This document shows, one piece after another, positions 42,836-53,200 of a stretch of 64,000 bases of DNA; position 1 is the first letter of the stretch, and the number at the start of each line of letters is the position of its first letter. The stretch is taken from positions 1,364,001 through 1,428,000 of the forward strand of contig CAVQHI010000002.1 of assembly GCA_963712305.1 (NCBI GenBank). Direction: 5' to 3'. The notes beneath the pieces are model-generated. The model had not been told where the DNA came from and ran no database searches. It was given only the letters and a program-made list of their open reading frames with translations. This DNA comes from DATFNI01 sp963712305 (lineage in GTDB: Bacteria; Bacteroidota; Rhodothermia; Balneolales; DATFMH01). The position numbers and the translations under genes are program-made.

Positions 42836-44452
42836 TTACTTTTGCGGATCAATCCAAATACGGCTGGTTTCCTTATCACCACCACTCAATCGGCCGACAG
42901 CTTCCTGGTAGTTGGAACCGTTCAGCGATTGTTCTTCGGTCGGGTACATCACACGACGGGGAATAGTACCATTTGTGTATTGCAGAGCGTCCGGATTATA
43001 GTTGACCGGTGTGATTACCGGATAACCGGTGCGGCGCCATTCGGTGTAGGCTTCATAGCCATTCAAATAAAGAGCAAGCCATTTTTGAGTGATGATCTTG
43101 TCCAGTTTTACATCGGCAACGGTACCAGCGCCGCGATCAACATCATAATCCTGGGCCGAGTTATAATCAACATATGGCTGGCTCAGGTAATTGTTGACCT
43201 GAGCGTCGGTAACGACCGCTTTGTCAGGACTGTAGATGGTCAACATCTTCAACGCCGCTGTGACTCCATCATTATAATAGGTCTGAGCAGCTGCTTCACC
43301 ACCTGATATCCATCCCCGGTGTGCTGCTTCCGCTTCTAAGAAAGAAACTTCGGCATAGGTCATAAATACCGTTGGTGAATCGTAGCGAACCATGATGTCA
43401 CGGTTTGGCTGAGCAAAGTTGTATGTGTCAACGTTGGTCAGTGAATCAGCTGGCAAACCGTTCTGCAGTCCCATCATAGAATCCGGGTCGGCAGGGGTGA
43501 CATTATCGCCATTGTTGTTATAGACACCGGCATAGATAAACATCCGCGGATCTTTCATCTGTTTCATACGGTTGATAAGCTCGTCGCTACAGCGGAATCC
43601 ATGACCAGTGACACCAAAGTCATTGAAGACTTCGCCGATGCCGCTTCGCAGGATGCCTTGTGAAGACTGTCCGTATTGGGAGATATAGCTATTGTCATCA
43701 TTGCTCATCATAACACCGCCAGAAAATGCTTTGGCAACAGCAGCTTTTGCAGCGGCGGGATCAACTTTGCTCAGGTGCATGCCAAGGCGCATCAGCAGCG
43801 AGTTGCCAAATCGTTTCCATTTGCCAACATCACCGTTGTAAATGATATCATTTTCACCCCAGCTGGCTTTATTGGGATCCAGTTCAGTGGTAGCTGCTTC
43901 CAACTGGCTGATCATGTCTGTGTAGATCGCTTTTTGGGTATCATACTTAGGCTGATAGACCTGACTGGTCAGGCCAGTACCTGCCTGGCTGTAAGGAACA
44001 TCGCCCCACACATCGGTGATGCGGGAGAAGATGTAAACACGCCAGATCTTGGCGATAGCCAGCTGGTTGCTGTTTGCAGCAGAATCAGCCTGCAGCTTCT
44101 GAATGATATCCTGGATGCCTTGTACATAGTTGGTGTAGGCTGTCTGCCAGTATGCTGTTGCATAGCCATCACTGGGAATGTAACGGTCGGCTCCCCAGCT
44201 TGAACTGGAGAGGTGTTGCACCCAATCTTCAAGATGGATCAGGTCCATCCGCCAAACTTCGTACCTGCCGCCGGCTACTTTTAGTTCATTAGTAGGGAAG
44301 AGGTACTTGGCATCCATGTTGGTTACCTGGGTCGGATTGGTATTGAGCTGTTGGAACCCATGGTCGCAACCGCCCATACCGATCAGCACCACAATAGCCG
44401 TCATGAGGGCCAGAAGGTGTTTATGTTGTGACATATTTGTCCAGCTTTTCAT
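42836..44452 (-). CDS. SusD/RagB-like outer membrane glycan-binding lipoprotein
   Basis: A 538-residue surface lipoprotein (ATG 44452, better spaced from AAGGA than ATG 44461). The leader ends VLIGMGGC. The mature part opens QLNTNPTQVTNMDAKYLFP, as in the SusD-like_2 family, and has the alpha-helical TPR-like region (YWQTAYTNYVQGIQDII; QLAIAKIWRVYIFSRITDVWGDVPYSQA). The C-terminal part FLEAEAAHRGWISGGEAAAQ and ALYLNGYEAYTEWRRTGYP are family landmarks. It lids the SusC barrel and captures glycan at the cell surface. It lies four bases after susC on the same transcript; the enzymes downstream indicate alpha-mannan as ligand (inference). Confidence 0.93.
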   Translation of the reverse strand: MKSWTNMSQHKHLLALMTAIVVLIGMGGCDHGFQQLNTNPTQVTNMDAKYLFPTNELKVAGGRYEVWRMDLIHLEDWVQHLSSSSWGADRYIPSDGYATAYWQTAYTNYVQGIQDIIQKLQADSAANSNQLAIAKIWRVYIFSRITDVWGDVPYSQAGTGLTSQVYQPKYDTQKAIYTDMISQLEAATTELDPNKASWGENDIIYNGDVGKWKRFGNSLLMRLGMHLSKVDPAAAKAAVAKAFSGGVMMSNDDNSYISQYGQSSQGILRSGIGEVFNDFGVTGHGFRCSDELINRMKQMKDPRMFIYAGVYNNNGDNVTPADPDSMMGLQNGLPADSLTNVDTYNFAQPNRDIMVRYDSPTVFMTYAEVSFLEAEAAHRGWISGGEAAAQTYYNDGVTAALKMLTIYSPDKAVVTDAQVNNYLSQPYVDYNSAQDYDVDRGAGTVADVKLDKIITQKWLALYLNGYEAYTEWRRTGYPVITPVNYNPDALQYTNGTIPRRVMYPTEEQSLNGSNYQEAVGRLSGGDKETSRIWIDPQK

Positions 44453-44464
44453 AATTCGCATTCC

Positions 44465-47400
44465 TTAAAACTTTATGTCAAGATTGAATCCAAACGTACG
44501 TGTTGGCGGCAGAGCACCATACTCGAATCCTTGTCCGTTGCCACTGTTGTAATGGTATGCCGAAGGATCGGCCCCGGGAAGATGATTTTCGATGAACCAG
44601 AGGTTCCGGCCAACAAGAGAGAACGTAATACTGTTAACCGATGTAAATGCCAGTTGTCTGACGATGCTGGCAGGTAATCGGTAGGAGAGGCTAACTTCCT
44701 GCAGTTTTAGGTAGCTGGCACTGTACACAAATGGTTCAATGATGCCATTGTTGTAGATGGATCCCCAATATTTTTCAGGGTCTGTTGCTTGCGTGTTTTT
44801 GGAACCCGATTCTGTTACACCGGGACCAACATAACCGCCTGTGCCGGCATACCATGCATCACGTCCGGCAACGGATCCTTTTGCTGTTCCAAGCAAATAC
44901 ATTTGCGCCTGAGTCAGCGAATAGATGCTGCCTCCCTGGCTGATATCAATTACAGCATTCAACGACAGGTTTTTGTAGTTGAAGTTGTTGATGATACCAC
45001 CTGTCCAGTCCGGCACAAAGCTCCCAAGGTTCATATTATCAGCGCTAGCTTCAGGGTAACCATTGGCGTCGTTAACGATCTGGCCGTTTGCATTCCGTTT
45101 GAAACCTTTACCCCAGATTACCCCGTAAGGTTCACCCGGTTTGGCAATAATCGTTGCGTAAGCACGAGTCGGAGCTATGGTATACTGGTCGAGTCCCTTA
45201 TACAATGAGACGACCTTATTGATATTACGGTTGAAGTTGAAAGTCAGATCCCAGTTGAAGTCACCGGCATTGACCAAGGGAGTCAGACGAAGCGTGGCTT
45301 CAATACCTTTGTTTGAGATATTACCGGCATTGACAAGAGCGCTGCCGAATCCACTGGTTGAGCTTATGCTTGTCGAGAGGATTTGGTTTGTAGTGTTGCT
45401 CTTGTAGTAGGTGACATCAAGGTTGATCCTGTTACGCAGGAAACTGAGGTTGGCTCCGAATTCCCATGATTTCTTACGTTCCGGTTTTAGATTGGCAAGT
45501 GGAATCGTACCAGTCGCGATCTGTCCTAACTGTACGCCATTGTATTGAGCACCTGTCAGGTTATAGGTCGCTTGCAGCTGAAATGGATCGGTGTCGTTAC
45601 CTACCTCAGCCCATGATGCCCTGATTTTTCCATAGGAAAGGAAATTGGAATCCAGATGCAGCGCATCAGAAAATACATAAGATGCACTTATTGAAGGGTA
45701 GAAGTATGAGTTATTTTGAGTAGGCAGTGCCGACGACCAGTCGTTGCGTCCTGTTAACTCAAGGAAAGCGTAATCACGGAAACTGAGTTGATAAGACCCG
45801 AATACCGAGTTTATTTCTTTTCTATAAACATCGCGACCCTGCGATTGGGAAGCCGTATTGGCTATGTAGTAAAAGCCAGGCAGACCAAATTGCGAACCAT
45901 TATAGTGCAATCCATTGATATGTTGCGATTCGCGGTGCAATCCAAGGTTCAGGTTGTTCGAGAAGTCATTCGTCAGTTTGTGATTGACCGTCAGGATAAG
46001 GTCGTAGTTGTTTTGTCTTTGTTGCCTGTTATTACGAGTGAGTGATCCCAGGGGTATATATGGTGTGCCATATGCTTCCTGGGTGTATGTGCTCAACGTG
46101 TAATAATCGGTACCCACGCGACCCATAAGGTTCATCCATGGTGTTATGTCGTAGGTCAGTTTTACGTAACCCAGGATACGATCTTTGCCGTCATGTTCTA
46201 CATTCTTCAATAATCCCCAATACGGATTGATGCGGAACACATCAGAACTGACAACGCCCGTAGAATCAACAAGACTTCGCAAATTCGACGTTACTGCATC
46301 ACGAGGCATAGCAGACCAGGCAAGAGCGGCGTTACCCGGATTATCAGACAGTGCGGGTCGGTTGTTACCGTTTGTCTTGATATAGCTGATCTTCATATCG
46401 GCATTCAGCTTGCTGCTAAGCTGTGAATTCACTCGCAGGTCAAAGTTGTTCGTTTTAAACTCAGTGGCCGGCGTAATTCCGTTAGCACTTTGCTGAGACA
46501 TAGCGAAACGGTAGGTCGTTTTATCGTTGCCACCAACAAGAGCAATCGTATTGGTAATATTGGATCCGTTTCTGTAGAAATCTTTGACATTATTGGGTTG
46601 CGGATTCATTGCACGTGTCGTTCCGTCAAAGAACAGCACTTTCTGCCCGTTCATACGCGGGCCCCAGCTGCCTTCATTGGCATTCAATACGCCATTAAGC
46701 GTTGTCGGAACTTGTCCTTCATCCCCATGGCCGAATTGATTTTGGAAATCAGGCCAGATAGCAGGCGTATCCCACTGGAAGTTACCGGTGTATTCAACGC
46801 CGATGCCATTTCGTTCAACACCTTTCTTGGTGGTGATGAGGATAGCACCGTTTGCAGCTTGTGATCCGTAGAGTGCCGTAGCATTAGGCCCCTTGAGAAT
46901 CGTAATGTCGGAAATGTTATTTGGATTCAGACCATTCAAACCATCACCAAGGTCATAGCCGCCCCACTGTGAAGCAGGATCGAAGTTGGTGTTATCGATA
47001 GGCACTCCATCTACAACAATAAGTGGTTGGTTATTTCCACCGATAGAACTGCTGCCACGAATAACAATACGCGAGGAACTGCCCGGTCCGGAAGCTGTTT
47101 GAGTGATATTTACACCCGAGGCTTTCCCTTGAAGAGACGTAGCGAGGCTTGTAGTTGGCACCTTGTTGATTTCACTGTTACCCAGTTTTTGAACAGAATA
47201 TCCAACCGATTTTTCCTGGCGTGTTAATCCAAAGGCTGTGACGACAAGAGCTTTTGACTCAATGGAAGTCGGTTTTAGTTTGATATTCTTCTGAATGCTG
47301 CCTTCCGTTACATTGATCTGGGTTTCATAGGTCTTATATCCAATGTAACTGGCCCGCAGGGTATAAGTACCGCTCGGTACATTTTCAATGGTGAACTTAC

Positions 47401-47944
47401 CATTAACATCCGTAGCTGAACCAGTCTTTAGTTCGACAAGCAGGATATTAACACCAGGTAACGCTTCGCCTGTTTCACTATCGGTAACCGTACCAGTGAT
47501 GGTGCCACTCTGAACGACATACGAAGACAGGTTATCATTTTTCTTTTCAGGTGTGCTGATAAAAACAATTTGACCGGATGGTGATGCATAAGCAAGAAGC
47601 CCGGTGTTATCCAAAGCCTTATTTATGGCATCCACAACGGTGGCTTTATTCATGTTCAGTGATATCTGCTTGTTCTTTGGGAGCAAGCTTTTATTATAGG
47701 TTAGCCTGACATCACCTTTCATGGCGATCAATTGTATGGCATCCTCGAGGCTCATGTTGTGAACATCGATAGAAACTGTACGAATATAGTTTGGCTGTGA
47801 CGTGCCTTGATTGGCATACCAACTCAGAGGCGTATAATTTTTATAAGCCTGCTGAGAATTGGCTTTGGCAGATACCAAACCAATCATACACATCGCGAGC
47901 AGAGAGGTTGTTATGTTACGTAGCCTAGTTTTCATGGCATACAT
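44465..47944 (-). CDS. SusC-like TonB-dependent receptor with STN signalling domain
   Basis: A 1159-residue outer membrane transporter; ATG 47935 (MKTRLRN) is an equally good start. After a signal peptide come an STN domain (SIDVHNMSLEDAIQLIA, to about residue 130) for signalling to FecR, a carboxypeptidase-regulatory-like domain (ITGTVTDSETGEALPGVNI, ~148-225), a TonB box region (ALVVTAFGLTRQEKSVGYSV) and the plug (VRIRGSSSIGG-like IVIRGSSSIGGNNQPLIVVDGVP). The barrel ends with TRTFGFNLDIKF. It imports large oligosaccharides using TonB energy. Gene order sigma-FecR-SusC-SusD with 6- and 3-base gaps shows a trans-envelope regulated unit in which occupancy of the receptor releases the sigma factor. 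Confidence 0.95.
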   Translation of the reverse strand: MYAMKTRLRNITTSLLAMCMIGLVSAKANSQQAYKNYTPLSWYANQGTSQPNYIRTVSIDVHNMSLEDAIQLIAMKGDVRLTYNKSLLPKNKQISLNMNKATVVDAINKALDNTGLLAYASPSGQIVFISTPEKKNDNLSSYVVQSGTITGTVTDSETGEALPGVNILLVELKTGSATDVNGKFTIENVPSGTYTLRASYIGYKTYETQINVTEGSIQKNIKLKPTSIESKALVVTAFGLTRQEKSVGYSVQKLGNSEINKVPTTSLATSLQGKASGVNITQTASGPGSSSRIVIRGSSSIGGNNQPLIVVDGVPIDNTNFDPASQWGGYDLGDGLNGLNPNNISDITILKGPNATALYGSQAANGAILITTKKGVERNGIGVEYTGNFQWDTPAIWPDFQNQFGHGDEGQVPTTLNGVLNANEGSWGPRMNGQKVLFFDGTTRAMNPQPNNVKDFYRNGSNITNTIALVGGNDKTTYRFAMSQQSANGITPATEFKTNNFDLRVNSQLSSKLNADMKISYIKTNGNNRPALSDNPGNAALAWSAMPRDAVTSNLRSLVDSTGVVSSDVFRINPYWGLLKNVEHDGKDRILGYVKLTYDITPWMNLMGRVGTDYYTLSTYTQEAYGTPYIPLGSLTRNNRQQRQNNYDLILTVNHKLTNDFSNNLNLGLHRESQHINGLHYNGSQFGLPGFYYIANTASQSQGRDVYRKEINSVFGSYQLSFRDYAFLELTGRNDWSSALPTQNNSYFYPSISASYVFSDALHLDSNFLSYGKIRASWAEVGNDTDPFQLQATYNLTGAQYNGVQLGQIATGTIPLANLKPERKKSWEFGANLSFLRNRINLDVTYYKSNTTNQILSTSISSTSGFGSALVNAGNISNKGIEATLRLTPLVNAGDFNWDLTFNFNRNINKVVSLYKGLDQYTIAPTRAYATIIAKPGEPYGVIWGKGFKRNANGQIVNDANGYPEASADNMNLGSFVPDWTGGIINNFNYKNLSLNAVIDISQGGSIYSLTQAQMYLLGTAKGSVAGRDAWYAGTGGYVGPGVTESGSKNTQATDPEKYWGSIYNNGIIEPFVYSASYLKLQEVSLSYRLPASIVRQLAFTSVNSITFSLVGRNLWFIENHLPGADPSAYHYNSGNGQGFEYGALPPTRTFGFNLDIKF

Positions 47945-47950
47945 TTTTAT

Positions 47951-49027
47951 TTAGGGTTTGCGCTTGTTATAGAAATACAGTGTGTCTTTCCGGATTGTGT
48001 AATCCAGGTTGAGAGAGAGTGCAAGTGCTTGTACAACATCATCTACAGGCTGTCGGCTGGAGAAACGAGTTGTAATTTGCTGGTTAGCTATTGATTGGTT
48101 GTACCGGACGGCTTTAAGGCCGTACCAGCGTTGTAGTGAACGTGCTATTTCAGGGAAGAGAGCGTCTTTGAATGAAAGATCGCCTTTTATCCACCCCATG
48201 TAGTGAGTTGTGTCGACTGGTGTAACTTCAGCCGACTTTCTTTTAAAATTGATTTCACCCATGTATCCAGGGGTAACGACTAATGGGCTGGACTGCGCTA
48301 CCTCGGGAGCCTGTATGGATACTTTCCCATGCGATACAATGACTTTTACCCGGCCATCTGTTGGATAGGAACGCAGATCAAATTTCGTACCCAGATCTTT
48401 AACTATGGTGTTGTTTATGCTAACCTGAAAGGGATGAGTGTCAGAGTGTGTAACGCTGAAATATGCTTCGCCTTGTAAATGAATCTTTCGGTCGCTCTGA
48501 TTGTAGTTTGATGGGATCTTCACTTCGCTCTCGGGAGCTAAAACGATTTTTGTTCCATCGGCAAGAGCAAGTTTAACTCTCTGTCCGGTTGAGGAGGTTA
48601 TCGTACGATATGATTGATCAGAATTACTGGTTTTATGTGGGAAAGTGCCCGTATAATAGAGTATAGAAGCGGTAACAAGACCAACCATTAATACCGCGGC
48701 TATTTTCATGAACAGACCGCCCCGGGAATCTTTTTGAGGTCTTGTAATGGGGAGTGGCTTCTCTGCAGATTGAGAGCCTGGGGTTTGACCGAAATCTTTT
48801 ATTTCCTGATTATTGATTTTTTGCCAGGTTGCTTCATACGCTTTTTCCACATCCCATTTTTTGCTGGTTGCCCGCTGCGGCGGATGCCATATAGATCTCA
48901 TTCTATCTATAAATTCCTGGTGTTCAGGATCATTACCAAGCCATTCGGTGAACGTACAGAGTTCATCTTCAGAGATACTGCCGTCCAGATACCGGCGTAC
49001 CAATTCCCAATCCATGTTATTTTGCAT
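47951..49027 (-). CDS. FecR-type anti-sigma factor of the mannan locus
   Basis: A 358-residue protein (ATG 49027; ATG 49015 possible). The N-terminal cytoplasmic sigma-binding domain reads LVRRYLDGSISEDELCTFTEWL. One transmembrane helix lies around residue 108-126 (IAAVLMVGLVTASILYY). The periplasmic FecR domain (TITSSTGQRVKLALADGTKIVL; GEAYFSVTHSDTHPFQV; VIVSHGKVSI) and the DUF4974 domain (LSFKDALFPEIARSLQRWY to YTIRKDTLYFY) follow. It holds the ECF sigma factor until the STN domain of SusC signals substrate. The gene is 6 bases before susC and separated from the sigma gene by a 247-base gap carrying an inverted-repeat insertion. Confidence 0.93.
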   Translation of the reverse strand: MQNNMDWELVRRYLDGSISEDELCTFTEWLGNDPEHQEFIDRMRSIWHPPQRATSKKWDVEKAYEATWQKINNQEIKDFGQTPGSQSAEKPLPITRPQKDSRGGLFMKIAAVLMVGLVTASILYYTGTFPHKTSNSDQSYRTITSSTGQRVKLALADGTKIVLAPESEVKIPSNYNQSDRKIHLQGEAYFSVTHSDTHPFQVSINNTIVKDLGTKFDLRSYPTDGRVKVIVSHGKVSIQAPEVAQSSPLVVTPGYMGEINFKRKSAEVTPVDTTHYMGWIKGDLSFKDALFPEIARSLQRWYGLKAVRYNQSIANQQITTRFSSRQPVDDVVQALALSLNLDYTIRKDTLYFYNKRKP

Positions 49028-49116
49028 ACGTACGCTGTTGTTTCGTTTAGTGAATAGACAATCGTGATTTGATATACCCTACCTCTCTCTCAAGAATTTT
49101 CTGTTACGAGTTGCCG

Positions 49117-49268
49117 GTTGCGGGTTATAGAGTTAAAAAAAATCGGAAGATAGGAAGAGGAGAAGTTGGTAAGATTGGTTCTGAAGACTGCTTCGAAGGA
49201 GCGTCCATTTTCCCCTATTTCCCTATTTCCTAATTCCATAAGAGATCGGGAAAACTTTAACCCGCAAC
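49117..49268. repeat. Inverted-repeat-bounded low-complexity insert between sigma and FecR genes
   Basis: GTTGCGGGTTA (49117-49127) and TAACCCGCAAC (49258-49268) are perfect 11-bp inverted arms. Between them is purine-rich then CCCTATTTCC-type low-complexity DNA. It splits a gene pair that is usually close together. Confidence 0.6.
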
Positions 49269-49274
49269 AGCTAT

Positions 49275-49817
49275 CTATTCTCCATATATCGTTTCATAGA
49301 GTTCTCTTAGCGCTAAGCGGATGTGCTTTTCTACCGTTTTAACAGAAATATCGAGGGTACTTGCAATTTCAAGGTATGTCAGTTGGTAAAAGCGGCTGAG
49401 TACGAAAACGATGCGTCTTTTGGGGGGCAGGTCATCTATGGCATTATAAATGGCTTTCTCAATATCTGAATGGTTGTGTTCTTCTGGATCGAATACCTGG
49501 ACTGCCTGGCCATTTCGCTGTACTTGTTCAACCCACTTTTTTTCCAGTTTATCATGCTTCAGATAATTTAACGCCTGGTTCCGTACCGCTCTGAACAGGT
49601 AAGATTTAACAGTATGATTCGGAGTCCAGCTCTCCTTCATATTCCAGATATTGGCATATACCTCCTGCACAAGGTCCTCAGCCACCTGGGCATGCCTTAC
49701 AATAGATACTGCATATTCACACAGACTAATATAGTATGTTTCGAATAGTAACTTAAATGCCGTGGCATCACCTTTTCGGATACCATCCACGACAGTTTTG
49801 TCTATGAAGTCCTGCAT
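49275..49817 (-). CDS. ECF sigma-70 factor of the mannan locus
   Basis: A 180-residue extracytoplasmic-function sigma factor of the Bacteroidota family paired with FecR. Region 2 has LLFETYYISLCEYAVSIV and the -10-recognition part EDLVQEVYANIW (~residues 20-62). Region 4 has LPPKRRIVFVLSRF, then LTYLEIASTLDISVKTVEKH, the helix-turn-helix (~130-165). There is no region 1 or 3. When released by FecR it should direct transcription of fecR-susC-susD and probably of the enzyme genes downstream. It is the first gene of the locus and divergent from the large surface-protein gene at 50300. Confidence 0.94.
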   Translation of the reverse strand: MQDFIDKTVVDGIRKGDATAFKLLFETYYISLCEYAVSIVRHAQVAEDLVQEVYANIWNMKESWTPNHTVKSYLFRAVRNQALNYLKHDKLEKKWVEQVQRNGQAVQVFDPEEHNHSDIEKAIYNAIDDLPPKRRIVFVLSRFYQLTYLEIASTLDISVKTVEKHIRLALRELYETIYGE

Positions 49818-50285
49818 ATTGCAGAGGCCCTTTTCTCAGCTAAACCAACCTTGGTCGTGACAACAATTTCTTAGTATAACAATCTCAACTTAAGGTACTT
49901 TGAGAGTTTGCCAAGCAGATAAGTTACAAATCTTACTAAATCAGCCAAAGTAATTGAGTGGTTGTTACATAGAGCGACGATAGCTAAAAGTCCCGTTCCT
50001 ATTATATGGCACGTGTTTATAATAATGTTTTGAAAAGAGTTATGGCTTTTCTCCGAAATATCTTTGATTAGAAATATTTATTAATCAGTCAAATTTTCGT
50101 ACTAAACCAGCCGCGACACTTTGCAAAAGTAATACTCTGCCATTCTGATATTATGAGTAATTATATTTATAACAATTATATGAATTTAAAATTATGTTAT
50201 ATAAAAGTTTGATAATATCCGTAATGAAAGTATAATTGCAGTGATCAGGATTAGAGTATAGACGGGATTTTCATCAGTATCATAC
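49818..50285. other. AT-rich divergent intergenic region
   Basis: Separates the sigma factor gene from the surface protein gene. AT-rich, no shared repeat or reading frame seen; promoters of both genes must lie here but I could not single out one convincingly. Confidence 0.35.
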
Positions 50286-50292
50286 AAGGAGG
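50286..50292 (+). promoter_or_regulatory. Strong ribosome binding site of the surface protein gene
   Basis: AAGGAGG, seven bases before ATG 50300; it fixes the start and suggests high translation. Confidence 0.75.
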
Positions 50293-50299
50293 AAAGGTT

Positions 50300-53200
50300 A
50301 TGGCCAGATGGCTAAATACGAAGCTGGTTTGCAGGCTTATCTTGTACATATTTTTCAGTTTTGTCGTTGTGGAAACGATATCTGCCCAGGTAGACCAAAA
50401 CGATCCTTTTCACAATACCTATAATCTGGGACAGGATGCGGAAATTGTCGTATTCAGACCCCCTTATCAGTTCAATAATATTACACCGGGGCGAATTGAA
50501 GCTTCAATCTACGATACCCGGGGTGCCGTGGAAAATGGTTTTTCCTTGATGAGTACCTATGCTGACACCAACGCGCATGGACTTTATGGATTGAGCCAGG
50601 CGTTTGATGCTGCGACAGGGGATCTAAATGCAGACGGACAGGATAATATCATTGCCGCATGGGAAGGGCCCAATCACACAATCACACTTTCGGTTCCTCA
50701 GATAGATACAACTAATTTGCAACGTATCGGCGCCTGGTACGGTTCAGTGCAGGATTACGGGGTCCCAAAGATGTTTTACGACTCGACAAAGTTTGCGGAT
50801 AATAAGCTCAAAAGCATCATTCGTGTCGCTACCGGCCAGTTTGATGAAGATGCCGCCAGAGAATTCGTTGTCGCCTACTGGGCGGATACCAATGATCCGA
50901 CCGGGGGACACGTACAGCTTGTATTTTACAAGATGATGAATGGAACCCCAACGCCTACAGACAGTATACAGGTGGGGGATATCAGGCCGTTCCAGACGCA
51001 ATATCCGGGAATCCTGTCGGAGTCAAATTTATTCGATATTGCTGTGGGTGATTTTGATGGAGACGGTGTGGATGAGGTCGCCGTAGCCGATGTGGAGCCA
51101 GGGGCAACTAACGGGAGCAGCTTCGGCTGGAAATTGATGGCGCATATCGTAAGGAAAGATAAGAATACAGGTCGCTGGGTTTCATATATCGATTCCAGCA
51201 AACCATTAGACAGTGTACCCTATAATTCAAATGATATCCTCGTGCGCCTGTCGCTTACATCCGGTGATTATAATGGTGATGGCAGAGCCGACCTGGCCTA
51301 TGCCTGGGAAAAGCATCCCATCAATGATCAATCGTGCTCAATAGGACTACAGCCTTTACAGGTCACACTCCCATCCGGTTCAAGCGGCGATATTGCTATC
51401 CCGGGAGTTTACCTTGACCCTACTTTAATCACATCAAATAGCAGCTGGGGATATACGGTAGAGGTCTCCTCAGGTGACTATAATAAAGATGGAATCGATG
51501 AACTGTTGTTCAATGCAAAGGGACAGACAAGAGTCTATGAGTTTAAGAATCATACGATAAGCAGTAATAACCTGCACCAGATTGCTTCAACGTACCTTGG
51601 CAATACCGACCAGGAGAATAACCGGCGCTCATCATTGCTGACGGATACAGATTTGCCGTATAGTGATTCCCTCAAGTCCGACATCGTTACGTTTAGTTAC
51701 GAATCGGGTAGTAACAAATATCAGTTGCATGATTATCAGGCCCAACCCGGACAATCGTACACTTCTTACAGTAATCCAACCGCATCAATAAACGGTCCGC
51801 TCAATTTTGCATATTATCACTGGGTGATGGTGGCCGGCGACTTGAATGCTGATGCGGTTCATCTTGGAACTCCAAAACGAACGACCGTTCACAATATCGT
51901 ACAGCCACTGGTGATCCTGAATGCGCCACCTATCCACTATGATGTCTTTAATGGAACACCCTATGACGTAAATGGCTGCTTCACAAACGGTGCGCCGTGT
52001 GATTTCAAATCAACCTATGTGAATGCGACTGACAATACGATGGAAGTGTCAACTGAAGTCAATGCCGATTGGGGCGTGTCACAATCGATATCAGCAACTG
52101 TCGGTGCCGGTGGAAGCGGTGTTTTGAAGAAACTGCCGTTTTCTGTCTCTGCTTCGATAACAGGAACACTTGAACGTTCATATGGTGGGGGATTTTCCAA
52201 GGTCAATGGGTCATCAAAAACATACAAAGTGACGGTAACGTCTGATGCCATTGCTGACGATCGTATTTATGCCACTGTATCAGATTATGATATTCTTGAA
52301 TATCCAACATACTCCAAAGGGGAACTGGCTGGTCATGTAGCCGTGGTGCTTCCAAAATTCACAGGCCTGGAAAGTTTGCAGAATACCTGGTTTGCCGGTA
52401 AGAGTGAGCGGGCCCGGACCTATCTGTCGAATCATGAAGTGGGCAATGTTCTCTCTTATCCTGAGTCGGCTACACTTCCAACGGGGGCCACATTATTTGG
52501 TAACGGCGGGTTTGCGAGCGGGGGCGGCGCCGACACCTGGGAGCTTTCGGGAAGTTCCAGCCAGGACTGGGAACTCATGTTTAGTTCAACCGAGATCAGT
52601 GAGAGGACCCGCTCATCGTATCAGACGCTCGATCGCAGTGTTTCCACTGACCTGAGTGTAAGTTATGGAGTTGTAGATGTTGATCTGGAAGGTTCTATGT
52701 CTGATTCTTATGATAATGACCAGATTTCAACCCATAAGACGACGGTTCACCAGGAGAGCGGTTTGAAGGTACATTTTGGCACGATTGATCAGTCTATCCT
52801 TGGTACAAAGACGTATACTGTTTCCCCCTATGTTTACTGGAATAAAGCCGGGGCATTGGTTCTTGATTATGCCGTCCAACCTGACCAGTCAACAGGCGTA
52901 TCTTCGTGGTGGACGCAACAGTATGGTAGCAAGCCCGACCTAACATTTAACCTTCCATGGTTTTATGATGAGGATAAAGGCATCGGAAGTACCGATCCGA
53001 AAGTACAAAAAGAAGAGACACGTGATATCATTTTCAACCCGGTAAATCCGGAACCGGGCGATATCGTATCGATTTTTGCCCGCGTGGACAACTATAGTTT
53101 AGCTGATATGGCCAGTGGGTCAACGCTTAAATTTTACTACGGCGATCCTCGTGACGGTGGAACACTGATTACCAACGAAGATGGAGTAAGCAGTGAAAAC

